From the NCBI GenBank assembly GCA_900317475.1, contig ONGY01000005.1, positions 1 through 63,064 on the forward strand: a DNA stretch of 63,064 nt, in the 5' to 3' direction. Source of the stretch: an uncultured Lachnospiraceae bacterium (GTDB taxonomy: Bacteria; Bacillota; Clostridia; Lachnospirales; Lachnospiraceae). The first letter of the stretch is position 1. Every line of letters starts with the position of its first letter. The notes beneath the pieces were generated by a model. It saw only the letters and a list, made by a program, of their open reading frames with translations, was not told the DNA's origin and made no database searches. Of the stretch, positions 26,501 through 34,566 are shown piece after piece. Both the position numbers and the translations under genes were made by a program.

Positions 26501-27439
26501 ATGCCTATCGTAACAAGTACAGAACTTTTCAAGAAAGCTTATGACGGCGGATATGCGATCGGTGCTTTCAACATCAACAATATGGAGATTGTTCAGGGCA
26601 TCACCGATGCCGCTGCAGAGTGCAAGAGCCCGGTTATCCTTCAGGCTTCCCAGGGCGCAAGAAAGTACGCTAACTCCGTATATCTTGTAAAGCTGGTTGA
26701 GGCTGCTTCCGAGCTTCATCCGGAAGTTCCGATGGTTCTTCATCTGGATCACGGTGCTGACTTCGATGTCTGCAAGGACTGCGTAGACCATGGCTTCACC
26801 TCTGTCATGATCGACTATTCCGGCCATCCGTTCGAAGAGAATATCGCTGAGTCCAAGAAGGTTGCCGAGTATGCTCATGATCACGGCGTAGTTGTTGAGG
26901 CTGAGCTTGGAACTCTTGCCGGTGTTGAGGATGCTGTTTCGGTTGAAGCTGACAAGGCATTCTATACCGATCCGGATCAGGTTGAAGAGTTCGTCAAGAG
27001 AACCGGCGTTGATTCTCTTGCAATTGCGATCGGCACTTCTCATGGTGCATACAAGTTCAAGCCGGGTACAAAGCCGCAGCTTCGTCTGGACATTCTTGCA
27101 GAAGTTGCAAGAAGACTTCCTGGATTCCCGATCGTTCTTCACGGTTCTTCTTCTGTTCCGCAGGAATATGTCAAGATCATCAACGAGAACGGCGGCAAGC
27201 TTGTCGACGCAATCGGCGTACCGGAAGATCAGCTTCGTGAGGCTGCAAGAGGAGCTGTCTGCAAGATCAACATCGACTCCGATCTTCGCCTTGGCATGAC
27301 CGCTGGTATCCGCAAGCACTTCAATGAGCATCCGGAGCACTTTGATCCTCGTCAGTATCTCGGCGACGGCCGTGCAAATGTCAAGGCTATTGTCGAGCAC
27401 AAGATCAAGGACGTCCTTGGCTCGGACAACAAGATCTGA
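26501..27439 (+). CDS. fba: Class II fructose-bisphosphate aldolase
   Basis: This zinc aldolase splits fructose-1,6-bisphosphate in glycolysis. The 312-residue protein has the class II marks GAFNINNMEIVQGI near residue 20, the zinc-binding HLDHGADFD near residue 81, VEAELGTLAGVED near residue 130, GTSHGAYKF near residue 178 and VLHGSSSVP near residue 209. The gene is rich in GTT, CTT, GCT and TCC codons compared with its neighbours, a sign of strong expression. It has its own promoter and terminator. Confidence 0.97.
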   Translation: MPIVTSTELFKKAYDGGYAIGAFNINNMEIVQGITDAAAECKSPVILQASQGARKYANSVYLVKLVEAASELHPEVPMVLHLDHGADFDVCKDCVDHGFTSVMIDYSGHPFEENIAESKKVAEYAHDHGVVVEAELGTLAGVEDAVSVEADKAFYTDPDQVEEFVKRTGVDSLAIAIGTSHGAYKFKPGTKPQLRLDILAEVARRLPGFPIVLHGSSSVPQEYVKIINENGGKLVDAIGVPEDQLREAARGAVCKINIDSDLRLGMTAGIRKHFNEHPEHFDPRQYLGDGRANVKAIVEHKIKDVLGSDNKI

Positions 27440-27482
27440 TCACCGCGGCAGTAACTGCAGTGTAAGTTCACGGAATTACCGG

Positions 27483-27516
27483 GGCTTCTCCGATTTGTCG
27501 GAGAAGCCTCTTTTTG
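27483..27516 (+). terminator. Intrinsic terminator after fba
   Basis: GGCTTCTCCG pairs perfectly with CGGAGAAGCC around a six-base loop, then TCTTTTTG. Confidence 0.92.
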
Positions 27517-27626
27517 TCCCTGCAATTTCGGGATTTTTTTACCGGGGTGGGAGCCCCGGAATATCCGGTCCCGGGTCTATTCTTGCGAAAGAGACCGGGC
27601 GGGATTATTATCTTTTTATTACGGGC

Positions 27627-27642
27627 ATTGGGAATACCCAAT
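27627..27642. promoter_or_regulatory. Perfect inverted repeat upstream of the TSCPD-murG genes
   Basis: ATTGGG-AATA-CCCAAT lies about 50 bp before the gene, next to a TTTATAG sequence that could be a -10 box. It may be an operator. A second hairpin GCGGCCG...CGGCCGC sits just before the ribosome-binding site. Confidence 0.35.
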
Positions 27643-27689
27643 TGATAGAGCTTTATAGCGGCCGGGGATGCGGCCGCGGAGGAGAAATC

Positions 27690-27941
27690 ATGGTTTACAA
27701 TACATTCGGAACATGCTCCACGCAGATCAATTTTGACGTGGATGACGAGCACAGAGTGCACAATGTAGTTTTTACGGGCGGATGCAACGGCAATCTCAAG
27801 GCCATCGGAAAGCTCGTAGAAGGGCAGAAGGCGGAGGACGTCATCAAACTTCTGAAGGGCAATACCTGCAGTTTTAAGCCTACTTCCTGCGCAGACCAGC
27901 TTGCACGTGCGCTGGAGCAGGCACTTGCTGAGAAGAACTGA
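27690..27941 (+). CDS. TSCPD-domain protein (TIGR03905-like)
   Basis: The 83-residue protein MVYNTFGTCSTQINFDVD... has GGCNGNLKAIGKLVEG near residue 30 and ends with the TSCPD-type motif PTSCADQLARALEQAL. Such domains occur alone in clostridia and at the C-terminus of some B12-dependent ribonucleotide reductases. The role of the free protein is unknown. ATG 27690 follows GGAGGAG. murG begins 11 bp after its stop, so they form one transcript. Confidence 0.85.
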   Translation: MVYNTFGTCSTQINFDVDDEHRVHNVVFTGGCNGNLKAIGKLVEGQKAEDVIKLLKGNTCSFKPTSCADQLARALEQALAEKN

Positions 27942-27952
27942 GGCCCGCAGCC

Positions 27953-29032
27953 ATGGCAGAGAAAAAAATCGTCCTCACCGGCGGCGGAACAGCCGGACAT
28001 GTGACACCAAATATCGCACTGCTTCCATCTCTCAGGGAAGCCGGATATGAAATTCAGTACATCGGCTCTCTGTCCGGAATCGAGAAGAAGCTGATGGAGG
28101 ATCGCGGGATCCCCTATTTCGGAATCGAAACCGGCAAGCTCCGCCGGTATTTTGACCCGAAGAATTTCTCGGATCCGTTCCGTGTCATCCGCGGATACAA
28201 CGAGGCCAGAAAATTTTTGAAAGAATATAAGCCGGACGTACTGTTTTCCAAGGGCGGCTATGTCAGTGTGCCTGTGGTCCGTGCGGCAGCATCGCTTCAC
28301 ATCCCCTGCATTATCCATGAGTCGGACATGACGCCGGGACTTGCCAACAAAATCTGCATTCCGGCGGCAAAAAAGGTCTGCTGCAATTTTCCGGAGACAC
28401 TTGAGAAGCTTCCGCCTGACAAAGCAGTCCTGACAGGGACACCGATCCGCGATGAACTTCTTCACGGCAGCCGCAGCAAGGGCCTTGAAATCTGCGGTTT
28501 TGACGGTGCAAAGCCGGTTCTGCTTGTCATCGGCGGTTCTCTCGGCGCTTCCTCCGTGAATCAGACCATACGTGACAATCTGGATGCACTGCTTGCACAC
28601 TTTGACATCATCCATATCTGCGGGAAGGACAAGGTTGATAACCTGAAGCTCACGATTCCGGGATATAAGCAGTTTGAGTTTGTAAAAGAGGAGCTCTGCC
28701 ATCTTTTTGCGGCGGCGGATATTGTCGTCTCCAGAGCCGGCGCGAATGCAATCTGTGAACTCCTTGCACTGCACAAGCCCGCGATTCTTGTGCCGCTCCC
28801 TGCAGCCAGCAGCCGCGGAGACCAGATCCTTAACGCAGCGTCCTTCGAGAAGCAGGGCTACAGCATGGTCGTGCAGGACGACGAGTTCCCGGATAAAATT
28901 CTGGACGCGGTAAAAGAACTGTACGAGAACCGTGAGAAGTACACCGAAGCGATGAAGCAGAGCTCTCAGATCAATGCGATTCCCATTATCATGGACCTTA
29001 TCAACCGCGCTGCAGAAGGCAAGCTGCAGTGA
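27953..29032 (+). CDS. murG: MurG, UDP-GlcNAc:lipid I N-acetylglucosaminyltransferase
   Basis: MurG makes lipid II from lipid I at the inner membrane face. The 359-residue GT-B protein has the glycine-rich loop VLTGGGTAGHVTPNIAL, FSKGGYVSVPVV near residue 101, VIGGSLGASSVN near residue 188 and SRAGANAICELLAL near residue 260, which bind the lipid carrier and UDP-GlcNAc. Here it stands outside a dcw cluster, coupled to the small TSCPD gene. A strong bidirectional terminator follows. Confidence 0.95.
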   Translation: MAEKKIVLTGGGTAGHVTPNIALLPSLREAGYEIQYIGSLSGIEKKLMEDRGIPYFGIETGKLRRYFDPKNFSDPFRVIRGYNEARKFLKEYKPDVLFSKGGYVSVPVVRAAASLHIPCIIHESDMTPGLANKICIPAAKKVCCNFPETLEKLPPDKAVLTGTPIRDELLHGSRSKGLEICGFDGAKPVLLVIGGSLGASSVNQTIRDNLDALLAHFDIIHICGKDKVDNLKLTIPGYKQFEFVKEELCHLFAAADIVVSRAGANAICELLALHKPAILVPLPAASSRGDQILNAASFEKQGYSMVVQDDEFPDKILDAVKELYENREKYTEAMKQSSQINAIPIIMDLINRAAEGKLQ

Positions 29033-29084
29033 TGGCTGCGGCGGTACCGGGCACTGCACGCTGAACAGCAAATTGGAAAATATA

Positions 29085-29129
29085 AAAACAGGATGCTTTC
29101 CGATTGAAATCCGGAAAGCATCCTGTTTT
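29085..29129. terminator. Bidirectional terminator between murG and the flavodiiron gene
   Basis: AAAACAGGATGCTTTCCG (29085-29102) is perfectly complementary to 29112-29129. A-rich and T-rich ends make it active for both converging genes. Confidence 0.93.
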
Positions 29130-29160
29130 GTATCCGCCTGGAATCTGTCAGAACGGGCAG

Positions 29161-30357
29161 TTATTCTTTGACGATGGCATCAACGAAAGCGTCAAGTTTG
29201 CCTTCATCCTTCTCAGTGAGTGCACTGCGGATCGTGAGACCTTCTTCGAGGATGGTGCAGTTCTTCAGGCAGGCGAGCTTCGCACGGGTCAGTTTTCCTG
29301 CAGCCGGCGCCCAGGTTCCGTTCTCGGCGACCGCAAATGTGCGGTTCTGTACATTCAGTGCGATCATGTCGTTGAGGAAGGTTTCCATCTTCGGATAGAT
29401 GCCCATGTTGTAGGTCGGGCAGAAGAGGACGATCCTGCCGCAGCGCCATACCTCGGAGATGAGATAGCTGCAGTCAGTCTCGGATGCGTCATAGACAGCA
29501 GCCTTTCTGCCGGTTTTTTCGGCGATCTTCGCTGCACAGGCCTGTGCGGCGGAAGCCGTGTGTCCGTAAAGGGTGGAATAGACGACGAGGTAATCGCTGC
29601 TCTCCGGCGTGTAGGAAGACCAGAGCTGATATTTGCCGATGAACCAGCCGAGGTCTTTTCTCCAGACCGGTCCGTGCAGCGGGCAGATGGTTTTGATGTC
29701 GAGCCCTGCAGCCTTCTTCAGCAGGGCACCGGCCTGAGGACCGTACTTGCCGACGATGTTCGCGTAGTAGCGGCGCGCGTCATCGAGATATTCGCGCTCG
29801 AAGTCGTGATCATCTGCGAAAACAGAACCTTCCACAGCGCCGAAAGTACCGAATGCATCCGCGGAGAAAAGAACGCCGGTCAAATCATCATAGGTGACCA
29901 TGACCTCCGGCCAGTGGACCATGGGAGCTGCGACAAAATGCAGGGTATGGGTGCCGGTGCCAAGAGTGTCGCCTTCCTTGATCTCAACATGGTCTTTCAC
30001 CGGGATTTCCGGGAAGAACTGGTTGATCATCATCCATGCCTGCTTCGAGCAATAGAGAACGACATCCGGATATTCGCGGACGATCTCGGCGATCATGGAA
30101 GAGTGATCCGGTTCCACGTGCTGCACGACGAGAAAGTCGAGCTTCTTTCCGCCGAGTGCTTCCTGAAGGTTTTCAAGAAACTGATCGGCGATGGACAGAT
30201 CTGCGGTGTCGATCAGGACGGTCTTTTCGTCGAGAATGACGTAGCTGTTGTAGGAAACGCCGTTCGGAATCGGAAAAATATTCTCGAAACGGGACAGACG
30301 GTGGTCGCTTGCGCCGATGGCGACGGTGTCAGTTGCAACGGATGTAATATTCTGCAT
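29161..30357 (-). CDS. FprA-type flavodiiron protein
   Basis: The protein reduces oxygen to water or nitric oxide to N2O. The 398 residues have an N-terminal metallo-beta-lactamase-like diiron domain, with the ligand motif VVQHVEPDHSS near residue 78, PMVHWPEVM near residue 147 and PLHGPVW near residue 228. A C-terminal flavodoxin domain follows from about residue 255 (VVYSTLYGHTASAAQ). The start at 30357 is chosen because GGAGG lies just before it; an in-frame ATG 18 bp upstream would place that site inside the gene. Rubredoxin (20776) is the likely electron donor. The gene has its own promoter and a structured leader. Confidence 0.95.
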   Translation of the reverse strand: MQNITSVATDTVAIGASDHRLSRFENIFPIPNGVSYNSYVILDEKTVLIDTADLSIADQFLENLQEALGGKKLDFLVVQHVEPDHSSMIAEIVREYPDVVLYCSKQAWMMINQFFPEIPVKDHVEIKEGDTLGTGTHTLHFVAAPMVHWPEVMVTYDDLTGVLFSADAFGTFGAVEGSVFADDHDFEREYLDDARRYYANIVGKYGPQAGALLKKAAGLDIKTICPLHGPVWRKDLGWFIGKYQLWSSYTPESSDYLVVYSTLYGHTASAAQACAAKIAEKTGRKAAVYDASETDCSYLISEVWRCGRIVLFCPTYNMGIYPKMETFLNDMIALNVQNRTFAVAENGTWAPAAGKLTRAKLACLKNCTILEEGLTIRSALTEKDEGKLDAFVDAIVKE

Positions 30358-30731
30358 AGGTACCTCCATAGCCATGCGTCCGGGCCCCTTTGGCGGCCGG
30401 ACATTCGATGATTATGATTCTGAAACTGAATCTGAAGTTCCGTTCCCGGAACTGGTAAATAGTAGGACGGGGCCGCGCCAGCCATGCCGCGGCCACATTT
30501 CATTATATCGAAATGGCGGCGCCGTTCAAGGTTTATGGCTGTCTGAAATTGACGCAGGGAGTACAGGTTTTTTGAAATTATTCAGAGCCTCCCATTCTGG
30601 ATTCGCTTCGCAAAACCGGGGTGAGGTTCTTCGGGAGCTGAACGGATACAGAATGGTATGAAAAGGAAACTTCCACTCTGCGAAAATTAAGGTAAGATGG
30701 AGAAAAAGGTGTCATGGCGGAGGCAGTTTTC
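30358..30731. other. Divergent region with flavodiiron promoter and structured leader
   Basis: The minus-strand leader (about 30358-30495) can form three hairpins: GGCCGCG...CGCGGCC, AGTTCCG-GGAA-CGGAACT and GTCCGG...CCGGAC. To the right of the promoter there is no gene until 30732, and only a weak TAAGAT-like -10 candidate near 30691 for the rightward gene. Confidence 0.55.
30502..30529 (-). promoter_or_regulatory. Promoter of the flavodiiron gene
   Basis: On the minus strand TTGAAC (30529-30524), 16 bp, TATAAT (30507-30502). The start site would be near 30495, giving a leader of about 140 nt. Confidence 0.78.
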
Positions 30732-31094
30732 ATGAAAAAGAATCCTTTGTACAAGAGCTTCGGGTATGCTTTTCAGGGAATCGGAAATACAATCCGGAGC
30801 GAACGGAACATCAAAATTCATTTGACGGTGATGACACTCGTCATTGTCTTCGGCATTTTTCTTCATCTGTCGGTCACGGAATGGTTTGTTTGTCTGATTC
30901 TGTTCGGGCAGGTGATCAGCCTTGAGCTGGTGAATACCGCCATCGAGGCGGCGGTGGACCTTGCAACAAAGGAGAAGCATCCTCTTGCAAAGAAGGCGAA
31001 GGACGCGGCAGCGGGAGCCGTCCTTGTGTCGGCAATCTTTGCGGCCATCATCGGACTTATCATTTTTATCCCGAAACTTTTTGCACTGCTGTAA
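30732..31094 (+). CDS. dgkA: DgkA-type diacylglycerol/undecaprenol kinase
   Basis: The 120-residue protein has the small integral-membrane kinase pattern: an amphipathic start (KKNPLYKSFGYAFQGIGNTIRSERNIKIH), three membrane helices, and the signature ELVNTAIEAAVDLATKEKHPLAKKAKDAAAGAV near residue 64. In Gram-positives these enzymes mostly phosphorylate undecaprenol for wall synthesis. ATG 30732 has GGAGG eight bases upstream and is preferred to ATG 30714. Confidence 0.93.
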   Translation: MKKNPLYKSFGYAFQGIGNTIRSERNIKIHLTVMTLVIVFGIFLHLSVTEWFVCLILFGQVISLELVNTAIEAAVDLATKEKHPLAKKAKDAAAGAVLVSAIFAAIIGLIIFIPKLFALL

Positions 31095-31295
31095 GGCGGG
31101 AATTGCAGATCAGCAGGAACATTTCTCATTGCTGCAGGGCAGGAATGTACAGACAGATCCGGAATAAGGCCGGAGCAGACCGGCTGAGGTTACAAGTCAC
31201 CGCAAATCTTTTATAATATAGTAAAAGAGCCCGCGTCGGCGGGCAGGTTTTGTCGGTGTGCGGAGCCTTCAGGACTCCGGGAACGGGAGGTTACT

Positions 31296-31772
31296 ATGGA
31301 TATGACAGAAGGAATCAGAAAACTCATTCTCGCCGGCATCGGCGCAGGAGCAGCTACTTATGAGAAGGCGTCACAGGTCGTTGATGACCTTGTAAAGAAG
31401 GGTGAAGTCACGGTGGAGCAGGGAAAGAGCCTCAACCAGGAGCTTCGCCACAACATGAAGGATACCTACGACAGAACAAAAGACGCAGTGAAGAAGTCGA
31501 TGGAAGAGAGCCGGGAAAATGCTGCGAAGTCTGCCGAGAAATCATCCGGCAGCGCGGACGAACAGCCTGAAGACGACAAGACCGTCGACTCAACGGCGAA
31601 GGATGTCACGGGCGAGAAGGAAGCAGCAGACAAGGTGCAGAAGGACCTCGACGAGATGAGTTCGGACCTTGCGGACAAGACGAAGGAGATCATCCATCTT
31701 CTCGCAGGACTTTCGCAGGATGAGGTCGATAAGGTAAAGGGCGTCATCGACACACTGAACAGGAAAGAGTGA
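31296..31772 (+). CDS. Phasin-like coiled-coil protein
   Basis: The 158-residue protein has a helical N-terminus (GIRKLILAGIGAGAATYEKASQVVDDLVKKGEVTVEQGKSL) typical of the phasin/PhaI-like family. A charged Ala/Lys/Glu coiled coil follows, then an acidic linker (90-115) and a C-terminal helix with LAGLSQDEVDKVKGVIDTL. In clostridia such proteins are encoded before ABC1/UbiB-like kinases, as here, and no polyester synthase is present. The function is unknown; a membrane or scaffold role with its neighbour is an inference. Confidence 0.75.
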   Translation: MDMTEGIRKLILAGIGAGAATYEKASQVVDDLVKKGEVTVEQGKSLNQELRHNMKDTYDRTKDAVKKSMEESRENAAKSAEKSSGSADEQPEDDKTVDSTAKDVTGEKEAADKVQKDLDEMSSDLADKTKEIIHLLAGLSQDEVDKVKGVIDTLNRKE

Positions 31773-31860
31773 GCCCTGAGAGTATCGGAAGACGTTTGCG
31801 GAGACTCTGCGCTTTGAAAGACGCGGAAATCCGGCATCTCCTGACAACGGGCGGCAACGG

Positions 31861-31892
31861 CGGGCTGCAGCAGGTGACGGCAGCCCGTTTTT
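31861..31892 (+). terminator. Terminator just before the UbiB-like gene
   Basis: CGGGCTGC (31861-31868) pairs with GCAGCCCG (31880-31887), then TTTTTCG. It ends seven bases before the ATG at 31899, so it also lies where a ribosome-binding site is expected. Confidence 0.7.
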
Positions 31893-31898
31893 CGTTTC

Positions 31899-33545
31899 AT
31901 GGGAATCAGGCAGCGCATGGCGGACAGAGATTCAAAAGAGACAAAGCTGAAAAGGGAGCAGGAAAAACAGGAGAATCAGGAGCGTTTTCGCGAGATCCGC
32001 GAGGTGCTGCGCCGCAATAAGATCACACGCGGTGTAACGCCGGAGAAGCTTCGCCTTATTCTCGAGGAACTCGGCCCTACATATATCAAGCTGGGGCAGA
32101 TTATGTCCCTTCATTCGGACATTCTTCCGAAGGCATACTGCGATGAGCTCCTGAAGCTGAATTCGGAGGTCACGCCGATGCCGTTTGAAATGGTCGAGGA
32201 TGTGATCAATCATTCTTACCGGCAGGACTGGAAGGATATCTTCGAGTGGATTGACGAAAAGCCGCTCGGCTCCGCATCCATCGCACAGGTTCACCGTGCG
32301 CGTCTACAAACCGGCGAGGATGTAGTCGTCAAGGTTCAGCGCAAGGGAATCTACGACACGATGGCGCGCGACATCGGTCTTCTTCACCGGCTTGTGAAGC
32401 TGATGCCGCCAGTCGGAGATTTCAAGAATCTCGTTGATCTCGGCATGGTGCTCGATGAGCTCTGGGAGGTCGCACAGGAGGAGATGGATTTCCTCAAGGA
32501 AGCGGCCAACATGGACGAGTTTTCGCGCAATAACGCAGACATCCGCTATATCGAAGTCCCGAAGCTGTACCATGAGTATTCGACGAGCCGCGTGCTGGTC
32601 ATGGAGTACATCGACGGAGTTGCAATCGACGACGTCGCGGCGCTTAAGGCGGGCGGATACGACCTTGACGAAATCGGAACAAAATTTGTCAACAACTATA
32701 TTAAGCAGGTCATGGATGACGGTTTCTTCCATGCCGATCCGCATCCCGGCAACGTGAAGGTGCGCGGCGGAAAGATTGTCTGGATCGACATGGGCATGAT
32801 GGGGCGCCTCTCTGAGAAGGACCGGCGCACCATGACGAAGGGAGTCCAGGGCATCGCGCTGCATGATGTGACCATGGTCGAAAATGCGGTTCTCGAGATC
32901 GGAAAAATATCCGGCAGAGTCGACCGGATGCAGCTGAACCAGGACCTGAAGAAATTCCTGAATGATTACGGCTCGGCATCGATGGGGAACATCGACATCG
33001 CCGATACCCTGCAGGCGCTGATGGAGATCATGAAACGCAATCACATCAGCCTGCCGCACGGAGTGACCATGCTCTGCCGCGGCCTTACCCATATGGAAGG
33101 TGTGCTTGCCAAAATCAGCCCGGACATCAACATGGTTCAGATTGCGGTCACGAGGTATTCCGAGGACTATTTAAAGAACATTGACTGGAAGAAGGAGTTC
33201 GAGCGGAGTGCGCGCTCCATCTTCCGTTCGGCAAAGAAGGGAACGGAAATTCCGTCGCTCACAACCGATGTGCTCAAGGAGTACCTGAACGGACAGGCAA
33301 AGGTGAATGTCGATCTTCATTCTTCCGAAGACCTGAGTTTCGTCGTATACTCTTCCGTACGGAACCTCGTCATCGGCGTCTGTATCGCGGCGCTTCTGGT
33401 TTCGTCAAGCATCATCTGTACCACTGGCATGAAGCCGCTTATTTTCGGCATACCGGCCATCGGGTTCGCGGGATATGCTTTTGCGCTCGCATGCAGTGTG
33501 TTTCTGGTGACGAGACATATCTACAATAAAATCAAGAATAAATAG
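31899..33545 (+). CDS. ABC1/UbiB-family atypical kinase, membrane-anchored
   Basis: The 548-residue protein has the ABC1/ADCK signature: the KxGQ-type motif GPTYIKLGQIMSLHSD near residue 60, the Ala-rich loop PLGSASIAQVHRARL near residue 122, VVVKVQRKGI with the ATP lysine, and HADPHPGNVKV plus WIDMGMMG in the catalytic region near residue 280. Two membrane helices end the protein (about 490-540). Bacterial UbiB acts in quinone biology; in quinone-poor clostridia the role is unknown. The start is uncertain: ATG 31899 lacks a ribosome-binding site and sits against a terminator. ATG 31917 is the alternative. Confidence 0.88.
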   Translation: MGIRQRMADRDSKETKLKREQEKQENQERFREIREVLRRNKITRGVTPEKLRLILEELGPTYIKLGQIMSLHSDILPKAYCDELLKLNSEVTPMPFEMVEDVINHSYRQDWKDIFEWIDEKPLGSASIAQVHRARLQTGEDVVVKVQRKGIYDTMARDIGLLHRLVKLMPPVGDFKNLVDLGMVLDELWEVAQEEMDFLKEAANMDEFSRNNADIRYIEVPKLYHEYSTSRVLVMEYIDGVAIDDVAALKAGGYDLDEIGTKFVNNYIKQVMDDGFFHADPHPGNVKVRGGKIVWIDMGMMGRLSEKDRRTMTKGVQGIALHDVTMVENAVLEIGKISGRVDRMQLNQDLKKFLNDYGSASMGNIDIADTLQALMEIMKRNHISLPHGVTMLCRGLTHMEGVLAKISPDINMVQIAVTRYSEDYLKNIDWKKEFERSARSIFRSAKKGTEIPSLTTDVLKEYLNGQAKVNVDLHSSEDLSFVVYSSVRNLVIGVCIAALLVSSSIICTTGMKPLIFGIPAIGFAGYAFALACSVFLVTRHIYNKIKNK

Positions 33546-33607
33546 GCAGCCGGCCGTCAGGAAAAAGGACGCACCGGCTGCCGCATTCGGCAAAACCGCA
33601 TCCGCGG
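33545..33607 (+). repeat. Truncated copy of the palindromic repeat before sortase B (copy D)
   Basis: GGCAGCCGG (33545-33553) pairs with CCGGCTGCC (33574-33582), followed by GCATTCGGCAAAACCGCATC and CGCGG. It is identical over about 33 bases to the copy at the right edge (63021-63056), but the closing TTTTGCC is missing and sequence passes into GAGAGGTATTAAAG. Confidence 0.8.
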
Positions 33608-33620
33608 AGAGGTATTAAAG

Positions 33621-34538
33621 ATAAAAGACAAGAGACAAAAAAACAATATCAGCACCAATGAGAACACGGACAGCGCAAAGAATGCAGGAGACGGGAAGAG
33701 GCGCAGGAAAGGACGGATCCTGTCGGATATCATCATCGCTGCTCTTGCGGCCGTGATGATTTTCTCCGGATATAAGTTCTTCAGTGAATATATCACCTAC
33801 CAGAAGGGCAAGGATGATTATCGGGAGGTCAATGAGGCGATCACGGTTCTTTCCGAAGAGAGCACGGACAACGCGGACGAATCTGCGGAGGCATCCGAAT
33901 CCGGGGAGAGCGGCGGGGAAGAAGCAGAAGAGAGCGCGGAATATCCGGCTCTCACCATTGACTACGACGAACTCGAGGCGGAAAACCCGGATTTTGTCGG
34001 TGTCATCTACATCCCTGCTCTGGAACTCTATTATCCGGTCGCACACAGCAGGGACAATGCAGAGTATCTTACGACTACCTTTTCCGGCAAGAGCAATCCG
34101 TGCGGCAGTATTTTCCTCGACAAGAATGCGAGTGCGGACCTTACGGATCTGAATTCCTTCATTTTCGGCCACAACATGAAAAACGAGACGATGTTCGGTT
34201 CGCTCAAGGAATTTCTGAAGCAGGACGGGCTGTGTGACAGCGACCCGTATGTCTATATCTACACAAAGGATAAAGTATACAAGTATCATATCTTTTCTTA
34301 TTTCGTCTGCTCCGTGAATGACAGTCTTTACAACAACTTTTCGGATCATGACGGGTATGATGCCTATGTCGAAAAATGCAAATCGCGGTCCGAATACAAG
34401 AAGTCATCGGACACTTATGAGGACGATTTTTCTTCCTATACACCGCTGATCACGCTGTCGACCTGCTATGCGACCGGCCATGTCAACAACTTTGTCGTCG
34501 CTGCCGCACAGGCGGGAGTATATGATATCGGAAAATAA
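33621..34538 (+). CDS. srtB: Class B sortase-like protein, start and active site unusual
   Basis: The reading frame gives a basic stretch (KRRRKGR), a signal-anchor helix (IIIAALAAVMIFSGYKFF), a Glu/Ser-rich linker and a sortase B domain with IYIPALELYYPV, FGHNMKNETMFGSL (catalytic His) and LITLSTCYATGHVNNFVVAA (catalytic Cys). The expected Arg before FVV is Asn. No ATG, GTG or TTG precedes the membrane helix in this frame; the first is GTG 33753 in the helix. I placed the start at ATA 33621, seven bases after GAGGT. CTG 33720 after AAAGGA is an alternative, as is a sequence error. No sorted substrate gene is nearby. Confidence 0.75.
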   Translation: MKDKRQKNNISTNENTDSAKNAGDGKRRRKGRILSDIIIAALAAVMIFSGYKFFSEYITYQKGKDDYREVNEAITVLSEESTDNADESAEASESGESGGEEAEESAEYPALTIDYDELEAENPDFVGVIYIPALELYYPVAHSRDNAEYLTTTFSGKSNPCGSIFLDKNASADLTDLNSFIFGHNMKNETMFGSLKEFLKQDGLCDSDPYVYIYTKDKVYKYHIFSYFVCSVNDSLYNNFSDHDGYDAYVEKCKSRSEYKKSSDTYEDDFSSYTPLITLSTCYATGHVNNFVVAAAQAGVYDIGK

Positions 34539-34566
34539 CAGAACAAAACAAAAGGAGACTGCATCT

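Noticed and set aside
29104..30411. A 435-codon plus-strand frame
   Set aside because: It is antisense to the flavodiiron gene, which has the HxExDH motif, a ribosome-binding site and a promoter.
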